Positions 9,400 to 20,813 of a stretch of 64,000 bases of DNA are shown piece by piece. The translations under genes and the position numbers were made by a program. The first letter of the stretch is position 1; each line of letters starts with the position of its first letter. Below the pieces are notes generated by a model, which was given only the letters and a program-made list of their open reading frames with translations, searched no databases and had not been told where the DNA came from. The DNA is taken from positions 62,001-126,000 of the forward strand of contig BQMF02000488.1 in NCBI GenBank assembly GCA_027922465.2. Direction: 5' to 3'. Source of the stretch: Turritopsis dohrnii. Taxonomy: Eukaryota > Cnidaria > Hydrozoa > Anthoathecata > Oceaniidae.

Positions 9400-12300
9400 A
9401 TCGATCCAAGTGCTATTCACAGCTTTTCTGATTTTCCAATTTCTGAGAGGACTTTGCAAGGTAAGTTGCTTTCATGATATTTCACTGCATTGCACTTTTC
9501 CTCTCCTACCCATTTTATTACGTAATTACCTATGTAGATAAACAAAAGTATGGGCTGTTAATAGAAAAGTTGGTCATATTTTTTACATTTTTCTTATGTT
9601 GAATCTTTGAAGGTTGAATAAGAAATCTCCCATAAAAAATATTTTTTGCCTCAACTGCAAAAATGAATTCTCGGGAAAAAATTGGCAATAAGCCAATCTG
9701 TGAAGAAAAAAGTTACATAATCCATAGACATTTGTTTTCGTTTCAACTAGCATTATTGTTTTCTTTGTAATACGTTTTTTTTAAGTTTTAAAAGAAGCGA
9801 GAGCCAGCCTTCAGAAAAAATTACTCTTGATTATAAAATGTTAGATTTATTATGGATGGAAACTCTATATACAACAAAAGAGTGCTTTCACTCATGTGAA
9901 ATATTGAAAATAACTGAAATAAAATCCACGAAATTATATCTTCACAAAAAGTCTGAAAAATAGACTGATCTGCACAAATTTTTTACTAACAAAGTAATTG
10001 AAAACAACTTAATCCATGGAAAGTTTACAAAACATGAGCTAATCAAAACTGGAAAGATTTCAATCAAAATAATTCTTTAGAATTATCAATACCAATAGTT
10101 CTTCTTTGTTTTTTCTTTTTACATTTTTAAAAAATAATCAGGAGTTTAAGAAAGTTATGAAAAGAAATTATAATAGCCTACACTTAAATGGATTAAGTTT
10201 GTTTTTTTTTTTAAAAAAAAATCAAGTTAGTGTGAAGAGAGAAGATTTCACTTTTAGCGTAAGACTTATATACATGAGTTTGTAGTTACTATGCCGCAGT
10301 GTGCCACATGGTTGCAGTCATCATACCGATAAGAACAAGGACAAATCATTCCATCGCCTCCCAGGAAAAGGAAGAAAAAGAATACATGGAGCCATTCAGA
10401 GAAAACTTGCTTAAAGCATGCTTTCTTTGTTTTAATCATTTTACAGATGACTGTTTCATAGAATCATATCTCGAATACAAAATTGATGCCTCAGTCATCA
10501 CGAATAAATCACGAAAGAAGTTGTTGAAAAAAGATGCGCATACTAACAGTTTTTTGTCACAAGTAGAGACCAAATATTAGATTGCTTTCAGTAAAATGAA
10601 ACAAGCAGAAAAATCATAACCAGGTAACCTGGAAACGTGATTTATATTTACTTATTTATTTACTCATTTACGTACTAGTGAAATTCTTTTATGATAGTTA
10701 CTTGAGGAATTGTTGATAGATGATGTATTGGAAGATATACCTGAAATTGATTTTGGAATTTTAACAACTTCTGAAGTTTCTACACAAACCGATTCGGACA
10801 CTATAGGATGGAAAATATAATCTGTGTACTTCATTAGGAGAAAAGAGCAAGCAACACCATGTTCTAAACTCTGTCCCATAGCTTCTTGCATTTTTTAACT
10901 CAAGCGATTTTTAATCATGGTTTCAAATTTTATATTGTCTACTTCTGATAGTTACTCCATGGTTGATGTAAATACGATTGTTAGCAGTTCTCAAAATAAG
11001 TTGCATGATGATAGAGAATGGAGTGATATAGTAGAATCTGGAGAAGAAGAAGAAGAGCAGGAGTTTTTTGTGGAAGAAAGCGAAGAACAACAAGGAGGGG
11101 AGGAGGTAGAAGACAACCAACGTGAACTTGAAGACGAGATTGACACAGATAGGTGAGAAGTTGGAATAGAAAACAAGCGTAAATTTATTGTGAATAGTCC
11201 TTTTGTAATAGTGAATTAAATTGTGTAAATAAGGAATCAGAGTTAGCAAATGAAGTGAGTGTGATAGATCTTTTAAATGATAGTGACACTAGCAGGGGTG
11301 ATGTAGCAAATGATGAACATGAACTGAACTGAGTTCACATGAGTATGAAGAAGTAGAATCATTTAAAACAGGTCTGATGAAAGATAAATGGTTGATTGGT
11401 TTACGAAAGCAAGATTTATGAATTACTGAAGTTCTGCCTAAAACGTGGTAATGGTCTTGATTATAGAAGATGTAAAGAACAAAGGTATTTGAAACTGAAC
11501 TGTTTCATTAACTAAATGTTCAATGGCATTCTCAGTCAGAAGTTGAATCTGTAAAAGGTCTGGGTAACCTTTTTTATATCGCCTGGTATTGTTTTCTCTG
11601 GTATACCTTTGCAAAGTTTGAATGCTTTGCCTTATTAGTCAAAATGATGTTTTTTATTGATTTAACATTTTATCGAATAAGAAGAGATTTCATGGCTCCA
11701 GTGATCAGATAAACGTGGATAAAGGAAAGGAAGAGAATGCTGGGTTTGTTGAAAATGAAAGGTATTGTTGTGTTGATTGATGGCAGACACTGTGGCAGCC
11801 TGGGGCATAGTGCAAAGTACTGCACGTACATTCTGATGGATGCCAGTATGGGAGAGGTTTTTGCTACAGTTGTCATTCAGGTGACAGAATTTGCTAGCAT
11901 GGAGAAGGCTGGCTTTGTAAAAGCAGTTATGGATTTGAATGATGAAGGTGTCATAATTAATACTGTTTCAACAGACAGCAAATACGTTTTCATTTCCTGC
12001 TGTTTTTCCTGAAGCATTGAATGAAATGTTTCAATGTCAGGTGGTCTTTGGAATGTAATTTCCAATTCCTAAATGCATTATATTTCATGCATCCTTTATG
12101 CAGAAGTTATGAATTGAGCAAGCTATTTGATCTTTACGTTATCACTATTATTTAAAGTTATTTCATTTTCAGGATTATCAGAATCTGGTTTCATCAAACC
12201 AACTGAGATACAGAAAGATGGAATTACTTTAGCCTTGAGAGGCTTGGATGTGTTAGGTGCTGCTAAAACTGGTTCAGGGAAAACCTTGGCTTTTTTGATA

Positions 12301-15300
12301 CCTGTAAATTGTTTGTTTTCTTGTTTCCTTTCAATTGTTCATTGGGAAATATTTTTCATACAGTTTATTCTAGTAAATTTCAATGTAAATCTCCTTAGGT
12401 CCTTGAATTGTTATGGCGAAATATGTGGGCTCAAGAGAACGGCCTTGGTGCACTTATCATTTCCCCAACTCGTGAACTTGTGAGAATATCATTATGGTCG
12501 TATTTTTATTATGTGTTTATTATTCCAAAGTTATTTAGAAACTTCAGACCACATTTTTGTAGGCTTTACAAACGTATGAAGTGTTACGTAAAATTGGAAA
12601 AAAGCATGATTTTTCTGCAGGTTTGATTATTGGAGGGAAGGCAAGTTTGATTTTGTATGAATGCTTATTAATTGTAAGCATTTCAGTAATATAAACAGCT
12701 TTTTTATTCAATTTTAGGATATTGATGAAGAAAAGAATCGAATTCAAAATACAAACATCATCATTTGCACTCCTGGTCGATTGTTACAGCACTTTGATGA
12801 AACTCCTAATTTCCGGTGTGATGATCTCAAGATAATTGGTAAGAGGTGTTGTTGTTTATAACAATGCCCATGTTGATAGAAAGTATAGCAATTGCATTCA
12901 CTTCCTGGTTTTTAAAGTTTTAGATGAGGCTGATCGCATATTAGACCTAGGGTTTTCCAATACAATGAATGCGATAATAGAAAACCTTAATGAAGATAGA
13001 CAAAGCTTGTTATTTTCGGCCACACAAACTAAGTGAGTTCTCCCCTTGTCTTCAAGTGCTTCTTTTATCATTCATATTATATCATTGTTTACATTGCTGA
13101 TTTAAATGGTTCTGAATTCCTTGATAGGTCAGTCAAAGATCTTGCAAGGTTGAGTTTAAAGGTAGAAACCATAACTCCACACAAAAGTTTTGACGTTGTA
13201 AACGAAATACTGTAAAATACCAAGTTTTTGGATCAGTGTATTGTGTTTAGTTGTCATAAAGTCGTAACTTTTTTAGAATCCAGAGTACATAGCAGTGCAT
13301 GAGAAATCAAAATACACAACACCGAAAAAGTTAACACAGGTTCTCCAGAAAAACATTATTTAAGATTTGTTTATGTATACCCTCTGCGTATCGTTAGAAT
13401 CCCCTATTCACTCATATTTACTGACAATCCTTTGAAAGTTCTGATTGACTAGTACAGTGGTGTCCATAACTTCAATTGCTTTTAGAGTTATGTCATTGTC
13501 GACCTTCACCAGAAAATCAACTTCTTGTTTTCTTTTGTAAAAAACCATCTGAAATCAAAGTCTATCGTGTTTTTATCAAGTTGCAAACAGGTGGGCTTTC
13601 CTTTGAAATATATTGTGTCGATGGAAAGTTACGGGAAATGATCACTGAGCAATATTTTTTATAACAGGTCAAATTCATGTATGAAATCTTTCGGAAGATA
13701 CGGCCTGGTGTGCCACTGATGGCATTATATGGAAAGCAGAAACAGCTGAAGAGAGTTGCAATTTATAATCGATTTTGTAATACCAACAATGCAATGCTTT
13801 TTGCTACAGACATTGCTGCAAGAGGACTAGGTGAGCCTTGATTTGTATTCCCAAGTATTCCTGCTGTTTTTCTAGCAATGATGCTTGGTGTAAGGTGATC
13901 TTTTATGGTTATAGATTTTCCTGCTGTGAATTGGGTAGTGCAGTTTGATTGTCCAGAAAATGTTGATACTTACATTCACAGGGCTGGAAGAACTGCAAGG
14001 TAGTGTGAAAGAAGTCAAATCTTAAAGTTCGAAACACTGTTGAAAAATATGGTTGTTTACAAGAATAAATTCCCTTTAGATTTGAAAAAGGAGGACAAGC
14101 GCTCCTTATGTTGTTGCCATCAGAGTTTAATATGGTCAATGTGAGTCATTTCTACCTATATCTGACATTAATCTATAGAAGGCTCTTTCATATTGCCTTC
14201 TCTTCATTTTTAGAAATTATTGGATAGGAAAGTTCCAATACATGAAATAAAGTTAGTGATTTTTTTTTTATTGCATTTTGCAGAATTGAAAATTAATCGA
14301 TATAATTTATTCAATTTTGGCATGGAACCATTTCAATGTTTTTAAAGAAAAAAAATGGTGAAATACTATTACATCGTTGTTCTTAGTTTCCGTCATTCAT
14401 TCATTAAACTCGTTATTCAGTTAGGCTTATATAAGTTTTTCAGCCATTAATGGTAAAAACTCTTGCGGAAATTTTCTAAAGACATTTTACAAGGTTTGCA
14501 CATTGGTAAATGAACGTTTAGCTAACCAGGTTTACACTGGGTACATAAGCTGTAAATCGAATCTCTATAATTGAAACGTTCGATGTTCGAATTTAAAAGA
14601 GTGCACTGTCGTTATTTGTTATGAAAACGATGTTAGAGAAAATATGTTCTATTTTAATTTTGACCCAAACGCTCTACGTTTAGAGCGAATCCTAAAAAGC
14701 TACGATCAATACAGGGTAAATTGCAAGCCTTTTGTGCTCAAGATCAAGACATAAAATATTGGGCGCAAAGGGTAAGATCTTCATGTTTTGAGTCTGGCCT
14801 GTTTGGGCAATATTCGTAAAGTGTTTTATTTTGTGTCTGTCGTGTGAGTTGAACTTTTTTCCATCTTTCATACAGAACTAAACCATGATTTCATGGGAAA
14901 GTGTTATCCGACGAAATAGGTGACTTAGATTCATCTGTTGTAATTCATCTTTTTATAGAGTATCATATCATACGCCAGATCAGTTTATTTGCAAACCGAC
15001 AAAGACGTGTTCGATGTTGTGAAATTACCTATCGAAGAGTTCGCTACGTATGTCTCATTTTGTTTTTACCTTGTTAATCCAGTTTATCCTTGATAACCCA
15101 ATCCTCCGAATGAGTAGCTAACATTGCTGGAATTACTGAATATTCCAGTTGTCGAGAATCTTATATAACTGAGTATTCGAGCAAAGGGATTGGTTACACA
15201 GATTGAATATTAAGGCCGGGTTCCACTCAGCAGAGCGGTCGAAGCGATGAGGCGCTCGTATGTAAATTAGATATTGCGTAATAATTGCGTTCGCTGGCGA

Positions 15301-17418
15301 TCAAAACATGTGCCAAAATGAAGAAATGTTATCACAAATCTCAGAGTTAGAAAAATATCTCCGGATCAAAATGCTTGGCATGTTGAATAACTCCCGTTTC
15401 CCATATATTTGTCTCACCCAAAAACGATGCTTTCTTGGAAGTTTGGTCTTTAGAAAATATTCAAACTCGTCCATTTCTATCCATTTTCTTATTTTGCCAG
15501 TAGAAGCAGTTTAGCTAATCGCTACTTATCTGTTCGGGTGGCCTTCTTGAAATTTGTTTACAATTTCGCTATGATTTATTTTTGGCGCCTTTCCTATATC
15601 AGTGGAGATCACAACGCGAACATATTAAGCGATTAGGCGCTCTATTGTTTTACGAACTGTTGAGTGGAACCCGGTCTTACCGCGGAGTTACCGCGGATTC
15701 GAGTTATCGTGGATTCGAGTTACCGCGGATTCGAGTTACCGCGGATTCGAGTTACCACGGATTCGAGTTACCACGGATTGGAGTTATCGTGGATTCGAGT
15801 TACCACGGATTGGAGTTATCGTGGATTCTACTTGAGACGCTTCACCCAAATACTTTTTTTTTGTTCAGATCTTGCGGTTTGCTTGTTGCACCAAAGATCA
15901 GGTTTATGAAGGTAAACCTTTCTCGTTGTTCTCATTTGTTGATGTATTCTTATATTCGTCCCTTACTTGTTTCAATTCCCAAAGTATCTCAAAGTAAAGC
16001 TGTACAAAACGGAGAATCTTACATGTCCTGTTTTAGAAAATAACAAAAAAGATAGGTCCTACGAGTAACGTTCAATCCAAGTTGTCCATGAACAAAAATG
16101 ATGAAAAGCTTGGCATAGAATTACTGGCCAACAGTGATGTTGATGATGGTGACGACGAGGAGGAAAATGTTATTGAAAAGAAAAGTTTTATGTTGGATGA
16201 TGGAAGCGATGATGATGATGACGATATTTTAGTTAAGAAATCCACAAATTGTCATCATGATAAAATGGATGAAATGGTTAGGGTTTTTGTTGTTTCCGCG
16301 CTCGATTCTTATTCTTGAATTCATAAAAAATTTACCATAGGATTTAACACGACTTTGAATTGCTTTCAATCATCCACATGAACTTTTTGTATGTCATTCA
16401 TTTCTTTCGTTTTCAGCCTGAGGCTATTTATGCCAAGAAATCTCCGAAGAGAAAGGGCTCGTCAAAAGCAGCTCTAGCGAAGAAACTTATTCGGAAAAAC
16501 ATCAAAGTCAACACTAAAATCAATTTTGATGAACATGGAAAGGTTTTCGTACCTAACCCTCCATATTGTTAGTTTCGTCATTTGCTCTAACGTCATCATA
16601 ATATTGCAAATTACGTCACAGGTAGTGGATGACAGCGGCGGCGATGCTGAGGTGGACGAGTACAACATCGCTTCATCTGAAGGTGGTATAGACGTTGAAA
16701 AAGCGAAAATGCGTATGAAGGATCGAGACAAAATTGATCGAGAGAAAGAAAGGAAACGCATTAAAGAAAAACATCGTCAGCAAAAAAGAAAGATGAAAGA
16801 AGAAAGGAAAATGGATTCCGAGGTAATTCCTTTATTTCATGAGCTATTCCACACGACTTATTTTGATGTTTTTAAGCAATCAAATAACTTCTCTATTAAA
16901 AACAACTCCTCCACGCTCTCATAGGACACTAGCTACCTACAATATTTTTCCTCATTTTCTGTCTGCGACATTTTTTGAGTGGTTTGCCAGTGAGTTCATT
17001 TTTTTTCTATAGGGGGTGTCAGAAGTAGTTTTAGATTCGACTAATGAAAATAATCAAGACCAAGAAGAAGAAGAAGAAGAACCAAGGTAAACATTGCGAA
17101 AGAAACTTTTAAAATTTTTAGAAGTTCTTGCCTACGTTTCCGTTCATAATCAATTTTTGTCCCAAAAATTCTTCTTCCAATTCAGTTGGTATAATCCAAA
17201 AAATGGTCCTATGTCTGCTTGGTATTGGTAGACAATGAAAGGTATTCGATAAATAGTGTAACTTCTTTCTCCTGTTTGTTTGAAGGAGAGCGCCAAGGAA
17301 CAAGAAACGAAAGATGGCTGATCGATCAGATGACGTCATACCACTACTACATCATGTTACAAATGCAACTTTGTTGGAAGATGAAGAATTAGCATTGCAT
17401 TTGTTGGCGGCTTCATAA
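9400..17418 (+). CDS. DDX10: DEAD-box ATP-dependent RNA helicase DDX10 (Dbp4 family), 5' exon(s) missing
   Basis: Nucleolar RNA helicase for early pre-rRNA processing (known role of DDX10/Dbp4). I trace 21 exons with consistent phase: 9400-9460, 12173-12303, 12399-12479, 12563-12640, 12718-12838, 12918-13032, 13128-13161, 13277-13339, 13486-13590, 13668-13830, 13915-13999, 14080-14140, 14214-14251, 14684-14771, 14959-15047, 15869-15911, 16037-16276, 16417-16542, 16622-16822, 17013-17086, 17286-17418; 709 residues visible. Motifs in order: Q-motif region ([11 protein letters not shown]), [26 protein letters not shown] ([13 protein letters not shown]), [28 protein letters not shown]. The linker AQDQD and the C-terminus [15 protein letters not shown] match DDX10 specifically rather than DDX18 or others. 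An acidic/basic tail follows as in orthologs. The N-terminal ~70 residues and start codon were not found upstream; they may lie beyond the transposon debris. One intron uses a GC donor. Confidence 0.93.
10262..12065 (+). pseudogene. Decayed Kolobok transposon (THAP + transposase) in DDX10 intron
   Basis: Lies wholly inside the DDX10 intron 9461-12172. Around 10314-10420 a frame reads [19 protein letters not shown] and then [11 protein letters not shown], a THAP finger split by a stop and frameshift. About 10705-10815 reads an acidic linker ending in STQTDSDT, and 10917-11156 a glutamate-rich stretch. From about 11680 to 12010 the catalytic-domain region reads [20 protein letters not shown], then [11 protein letters not shown] and VSTDSKY; family members have GDGR.DSPGHSAKY, TE..NS..ME and TD. 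Several catalytic-region residues are changed and frames are broken, so it is dead. Ends were not identified. Confidence 0.75.
12641..12717 (+). other. GC-AG intron of DDX10
   Basis: The exon ending GGAGGGAAG at 12640 is followed by GCAAGT, not GT. The acceptor ATTTTAG is normal and both flanking exons are in phase and match the helicase (LIIGGK then DIDEEKNR). This is a minor but recognised class of U2 introns. Confidence 0.75.
15214..15676. mobile_element. MITE with CCGGGTTCCACTCA ends, in DDX10 intron
   Basis: CCGGGTTCCACTCA at 15216-15229 is exactly inverted at 15661-15674; TA occurs just outside both ends. Motifs CGAAGCGATGAGGCGCTC and its partner AGCGATTAGGCGCTC lie inside. No coding potential that I trust. 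It is followed directly by a tandem repeat. Confidence 0.6.
15676..15827. repeat. 16-bp tandem repeat, about 9-10 copies
   Basis: Unit GAGTTACCGCGGATTC with variants GTTACCACGGATTC and GTTATCGTGGATTC, back to back inside a DDX10 intron. CpG-containing units alternate with their C-to-T/G-to-A forms, which looks like CpG deamination among copies. Open frames through it are an artefact of the repeat. Confidence 0.85.
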
Positions 17419-20315
17419 ATTGCTAGTCAAACTAAACTATATACTAAATATATTTTGTCAAATAAGTGTTGTTGTTTTTTTGTTTTTTTTGCGCTTGTTG
17501 TAAATAATCCTTTATCGGATATCTATGACTTCGCAGATAGATCTTCTTCTCAACCCAGGGTCTCTTGCCTTTTCGATGTACGATACCCTGGGTTCGAGGT
17601 TGATCTTCACTGAATAAAGTTACATTTTATAACTTCCATGATGCATTGCAAAAAAGATCTCAATAGTTACATTGAGTTCAGTTTTTCGATGGTGTAAATA
17701 GGACCTTCGAACAAACGCAATTTGTGCAGTGATGGTGTAAATAGGACCTTCGAGTGGCGCTGCTGAAATTGCGTTCGAACGTCACGTGTCACACAGTGTC
17801 ATGTCGTGTCTTGATCCTCCAATGAGGTTCCAACAAGCGCATCACTCATTAGGAATCGTCGAATTCACATAACCTCAATTCAATGGCAAGTTAGGTATAC
17901 ACATCTCTGGCTGTAAAGCTGGTATTCCACTACAGTTTTGAACGCGCTGAGCAAGGCGGCTACTGTTTTTTCAGTCTGAAATCCATTAATAGCGGTCCCC
18001 GCGCTCAGCGCGTTTTTAAAGTCGACTTTAGCTGGTCATTATTTTAAAAACAATAGTCACCTCGCTCAGCTCAGATTAGAAGAACAAACGTGTTAGGTGC
18101 TAAAAGCTACGGTGTCGCTTGTAATTAATTGGTAATTTATTTGTTGGCTTGATGAATGAGCTTTTAACTACCTATCTATGATGTAATACCGCACAAATGC
18201 ATTAAAAAAGGAAGTAAACAAATAAAAATGTTTTCCTTGGGCTAGTGGGCTAGCTGAATTGAAATCCCGGTCAATTTTTCTCCCCGACGAGATAGTGTTC
18301 CTAGTTTCTACTACTATTTTCAGCTTTGCGCCATTGATTTTCCCTTCTCCATAAACAAATAACAACTGATAAAAAGGCAGTTCACTCACATCTACTGTTG
18401 TTACTTGTTTCCAATAATTTCATGTTTATGTTTGTCTTTTTTTCTCACCTGAAGATGAAAAGGACAACGCGCTTAGGTTAAATAGAATAAAAAAGGATGT
18501 TTATCCACTATGCAGCGCGGGGCGCATTTTTTCAGCGCGCAGCAGATGTTCACGTCCTCATGGTAACAGTTCAAAAATGCAAGCGGAGCTCAAAATGTTT
18601 GTTATTGTAGTTTAGTCAAGATGGCTACCGTTAGGCGAACGGTAATGAATCTTTGTAGTTTACGATCTCTTGACTTTTTGTGTTGTCTTGGTGCATCTTT
18701 TTGGAAAAATGTTTATTGTCATCACATTATACTTTTTTTGGTGTCCATTTCAACAACTAATCTCCTGTCGTGGATTTAACATCGTCAGAATCATTTTATC
18801 TAACACATTTAAGCCAATAAAATACTTTTTACTAAATTTCCAAACATATAATATTTTGTTTGTTCTCTTCTTCGTTTGCAATTCTTCCAATTTTTATTTC
18901 AATCAAATTTTATCTGCTCAGTTGCGATTAATTACTTACTTTTGTTTTGAATCATGTTTTTAGTTTTTCTTGTCTGCATTTTTCAGAGTTTTGTGTATAA
19001 CTTGAATTGTGATGTCATGAATTTGTGTTTATTCTTCCAATCTCAATAATGCAATGTTAAATATTTAAGCCACATAGAATATGTGAATAGAAACAGGAGT
19101 TACAAGAGTTGTATTGTGAATATGAACATAATCTGAAACATTCTACAATATTCTACATAATATTGAATAATGTTTTTTTCTAGGAGTGAATACACATTAT
19201 TGTGTATTATTGTTTATTATTGTGACAATATAATTGTGAAAAAAGACTGTGAACAAAATGTTTTTTTTAGGAAGTAAATATATATGGAGTAATTTCAGAA
19301 ACTCAGTTGCACAATGTTGTAGAGCAACTTAGAGTTAGTTTGTTTCACTGGAAAATTGTAATGCATCCCCCAGTTGAATATTTAGGAGTAAAAATCTAGA
19401 AAATTTTGGGTCTAATCTTTTTTGGGAATATATATAGTGTCAATGGAATCTTTGATTGATGATAATGATCTATAATAGACTATCCTTGATTGGATTTTTG
19501 GACTCTATATAAGATGGATAGACTCTCATTCACCATTCTGTTATTCTATTTTTCTCACTTCTTGATACTGGAGTAGCACATAAGTGGTTTGATTTGGATT
19601 ATGGATTGTGACAAATTTAGAGATAAGTAAACCGTAAAAAAATACTTTTCATAAGGACACTAATCCTTATATAATATTTTATGTTGTATATTACACAGAA
19701 ACACAAAGTTTAAAAAGCGTTTTTCATTGGATTGACAAAATATCCTAATGAATTAAAATATTTTCACAGACTTTCTCAGACTCAAATAATTTGGTTGGTT
19801 TAAATGTTTTTTAAATTTTTTATGCCACAGAATGATAGAGTAATTAAATTAGTGACTAGTATATAGTTAATCTTTTCTAAAATGTTTGTATATAGTGATT
19901 TCTGAGGATTTGAAAGTTTATACATAATTTATTAAGCAATTTGACTTCAATATCTTTGAATTATTTATTCTATTTTATCGACTTTCTTAACAACAGAATG
20001 ATTTTCTTGTTTTCAACTGTTGTTAACACTTATTAAACATTAGAAGCGGTAACATTGTTAATGAAATTGTAGTTGTATAAACTATGAAGTAAATTTTGGT
20101 AACAATCAGTGGATATTATTTTTCTATCATGTGCTTATTTCCAAAAGCAAAAATTACTAATTGGAGTACATTGTGCCACTAGTGATTGTTTTGTTTGCTT
20201 TTGTGTTTTTTTGTTCTTTTTGTTATTAGTATTAGTTTCGAATTTACAAAAGGTTCTGTGTTTAAGAATTCTTTAGAGGAAAATAAATGAACTTTATGAC
20301 CTTTAAATATCTACA
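17419..20315. other. Intergenic region DDX10 to LCA5
   Basis: No gene recognised. Contains a likely DDX10 polyadenylation signal (AATAAA near 17614), a 23-bp direct repeat (17688-17710 and 17731-17753), GC-rich CGCGCTCAGCGCG patches (17940-18060, 18510-18545), and a short ATG-donor stretch at 18621-18641 that could be a non-conserved first exon of the next gene. The remainder is AT-rich and featureless. Confidence 0.5.
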
Positions 20316-20613
20316 TTAAAGGTACTAATTTTTGCGCATATTAATTTGCGCGCACCAGCCAATTGTCTTCAAATTATCGGTATTAATTTTTGAGCACAAA
20401 GGCCTTCTATATATTTTTTCCTAGGCATACAAATAAAAATGAAGAAATTTTTAAAGATAAATGCCACTTTCTTTCCAAAAACAAAAATACGGTTTTAAAA
20501 TATGGTATTGATTTTCGCGCACTCTTTGCCTGTGCATAATTTCGGTATTAAATTTCACGCATTTTTGGGCCTCTGTGCGAAAATTAGTATGTGCGAAAAT
20601 TAGTACCTTTTAA
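20316..20613. mobile_element. Short MITE upstream of LCA5
   Basis: AAGGTACTAATTTTTGCGC at the left and the complement TGCGAAAATTAGTACCTT at the right form imperfect terminal repeats, with TTA flanking each side. Internal TTTTNGCGC motifs recur (20390, 20512, 20555). About 295 bp, non-coding. Confidence 0.55.
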
Positions 20614-20813
20614 GGTAGGTACTGCAAGTGTTTAGGTTTGTTTACAAAGTTGAAAAATTTGTTCCACAAGATTTCAGTTTATATTGAAACTACATTGGAT
20701 AACTGTTGTATTACAGATAGTGTGCTTCCGAAGAATGTTGAATAACTGTAGTTCATTTTGTTTCTGTTTAGAAAACAAAATTAGAAAAATAGTCGCTCGA
20801 TGATGTTTTCATA

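Noticed and set aside
10923..11249. Antisense frames opposite the acidic Kolobok linker
   Set aside because: Shadow of the GAA/GAG-rich + strand; no start context or homology.
15582..16043. 153-residue frame with repeated [16 protein letters not shown] units
   Set aside because: It is translation of the 16-bp tandem repeat and runs across a DDX10 exon in the wrong frame.
17688..17753. Repeat-spacer pair as a CRISPR-like array
   Set aside because: Only two 23-bp copies in a eukaryotic intergenic region.
18621..18641. ATGGCTACCGTTAGGCGAACG followed by a GT donor, as LCA5 first exon
   Set aside because: Seven codons, 2.2 kb from the LCA5 start, and the clear ATG at 20814 needs no upstream exon.
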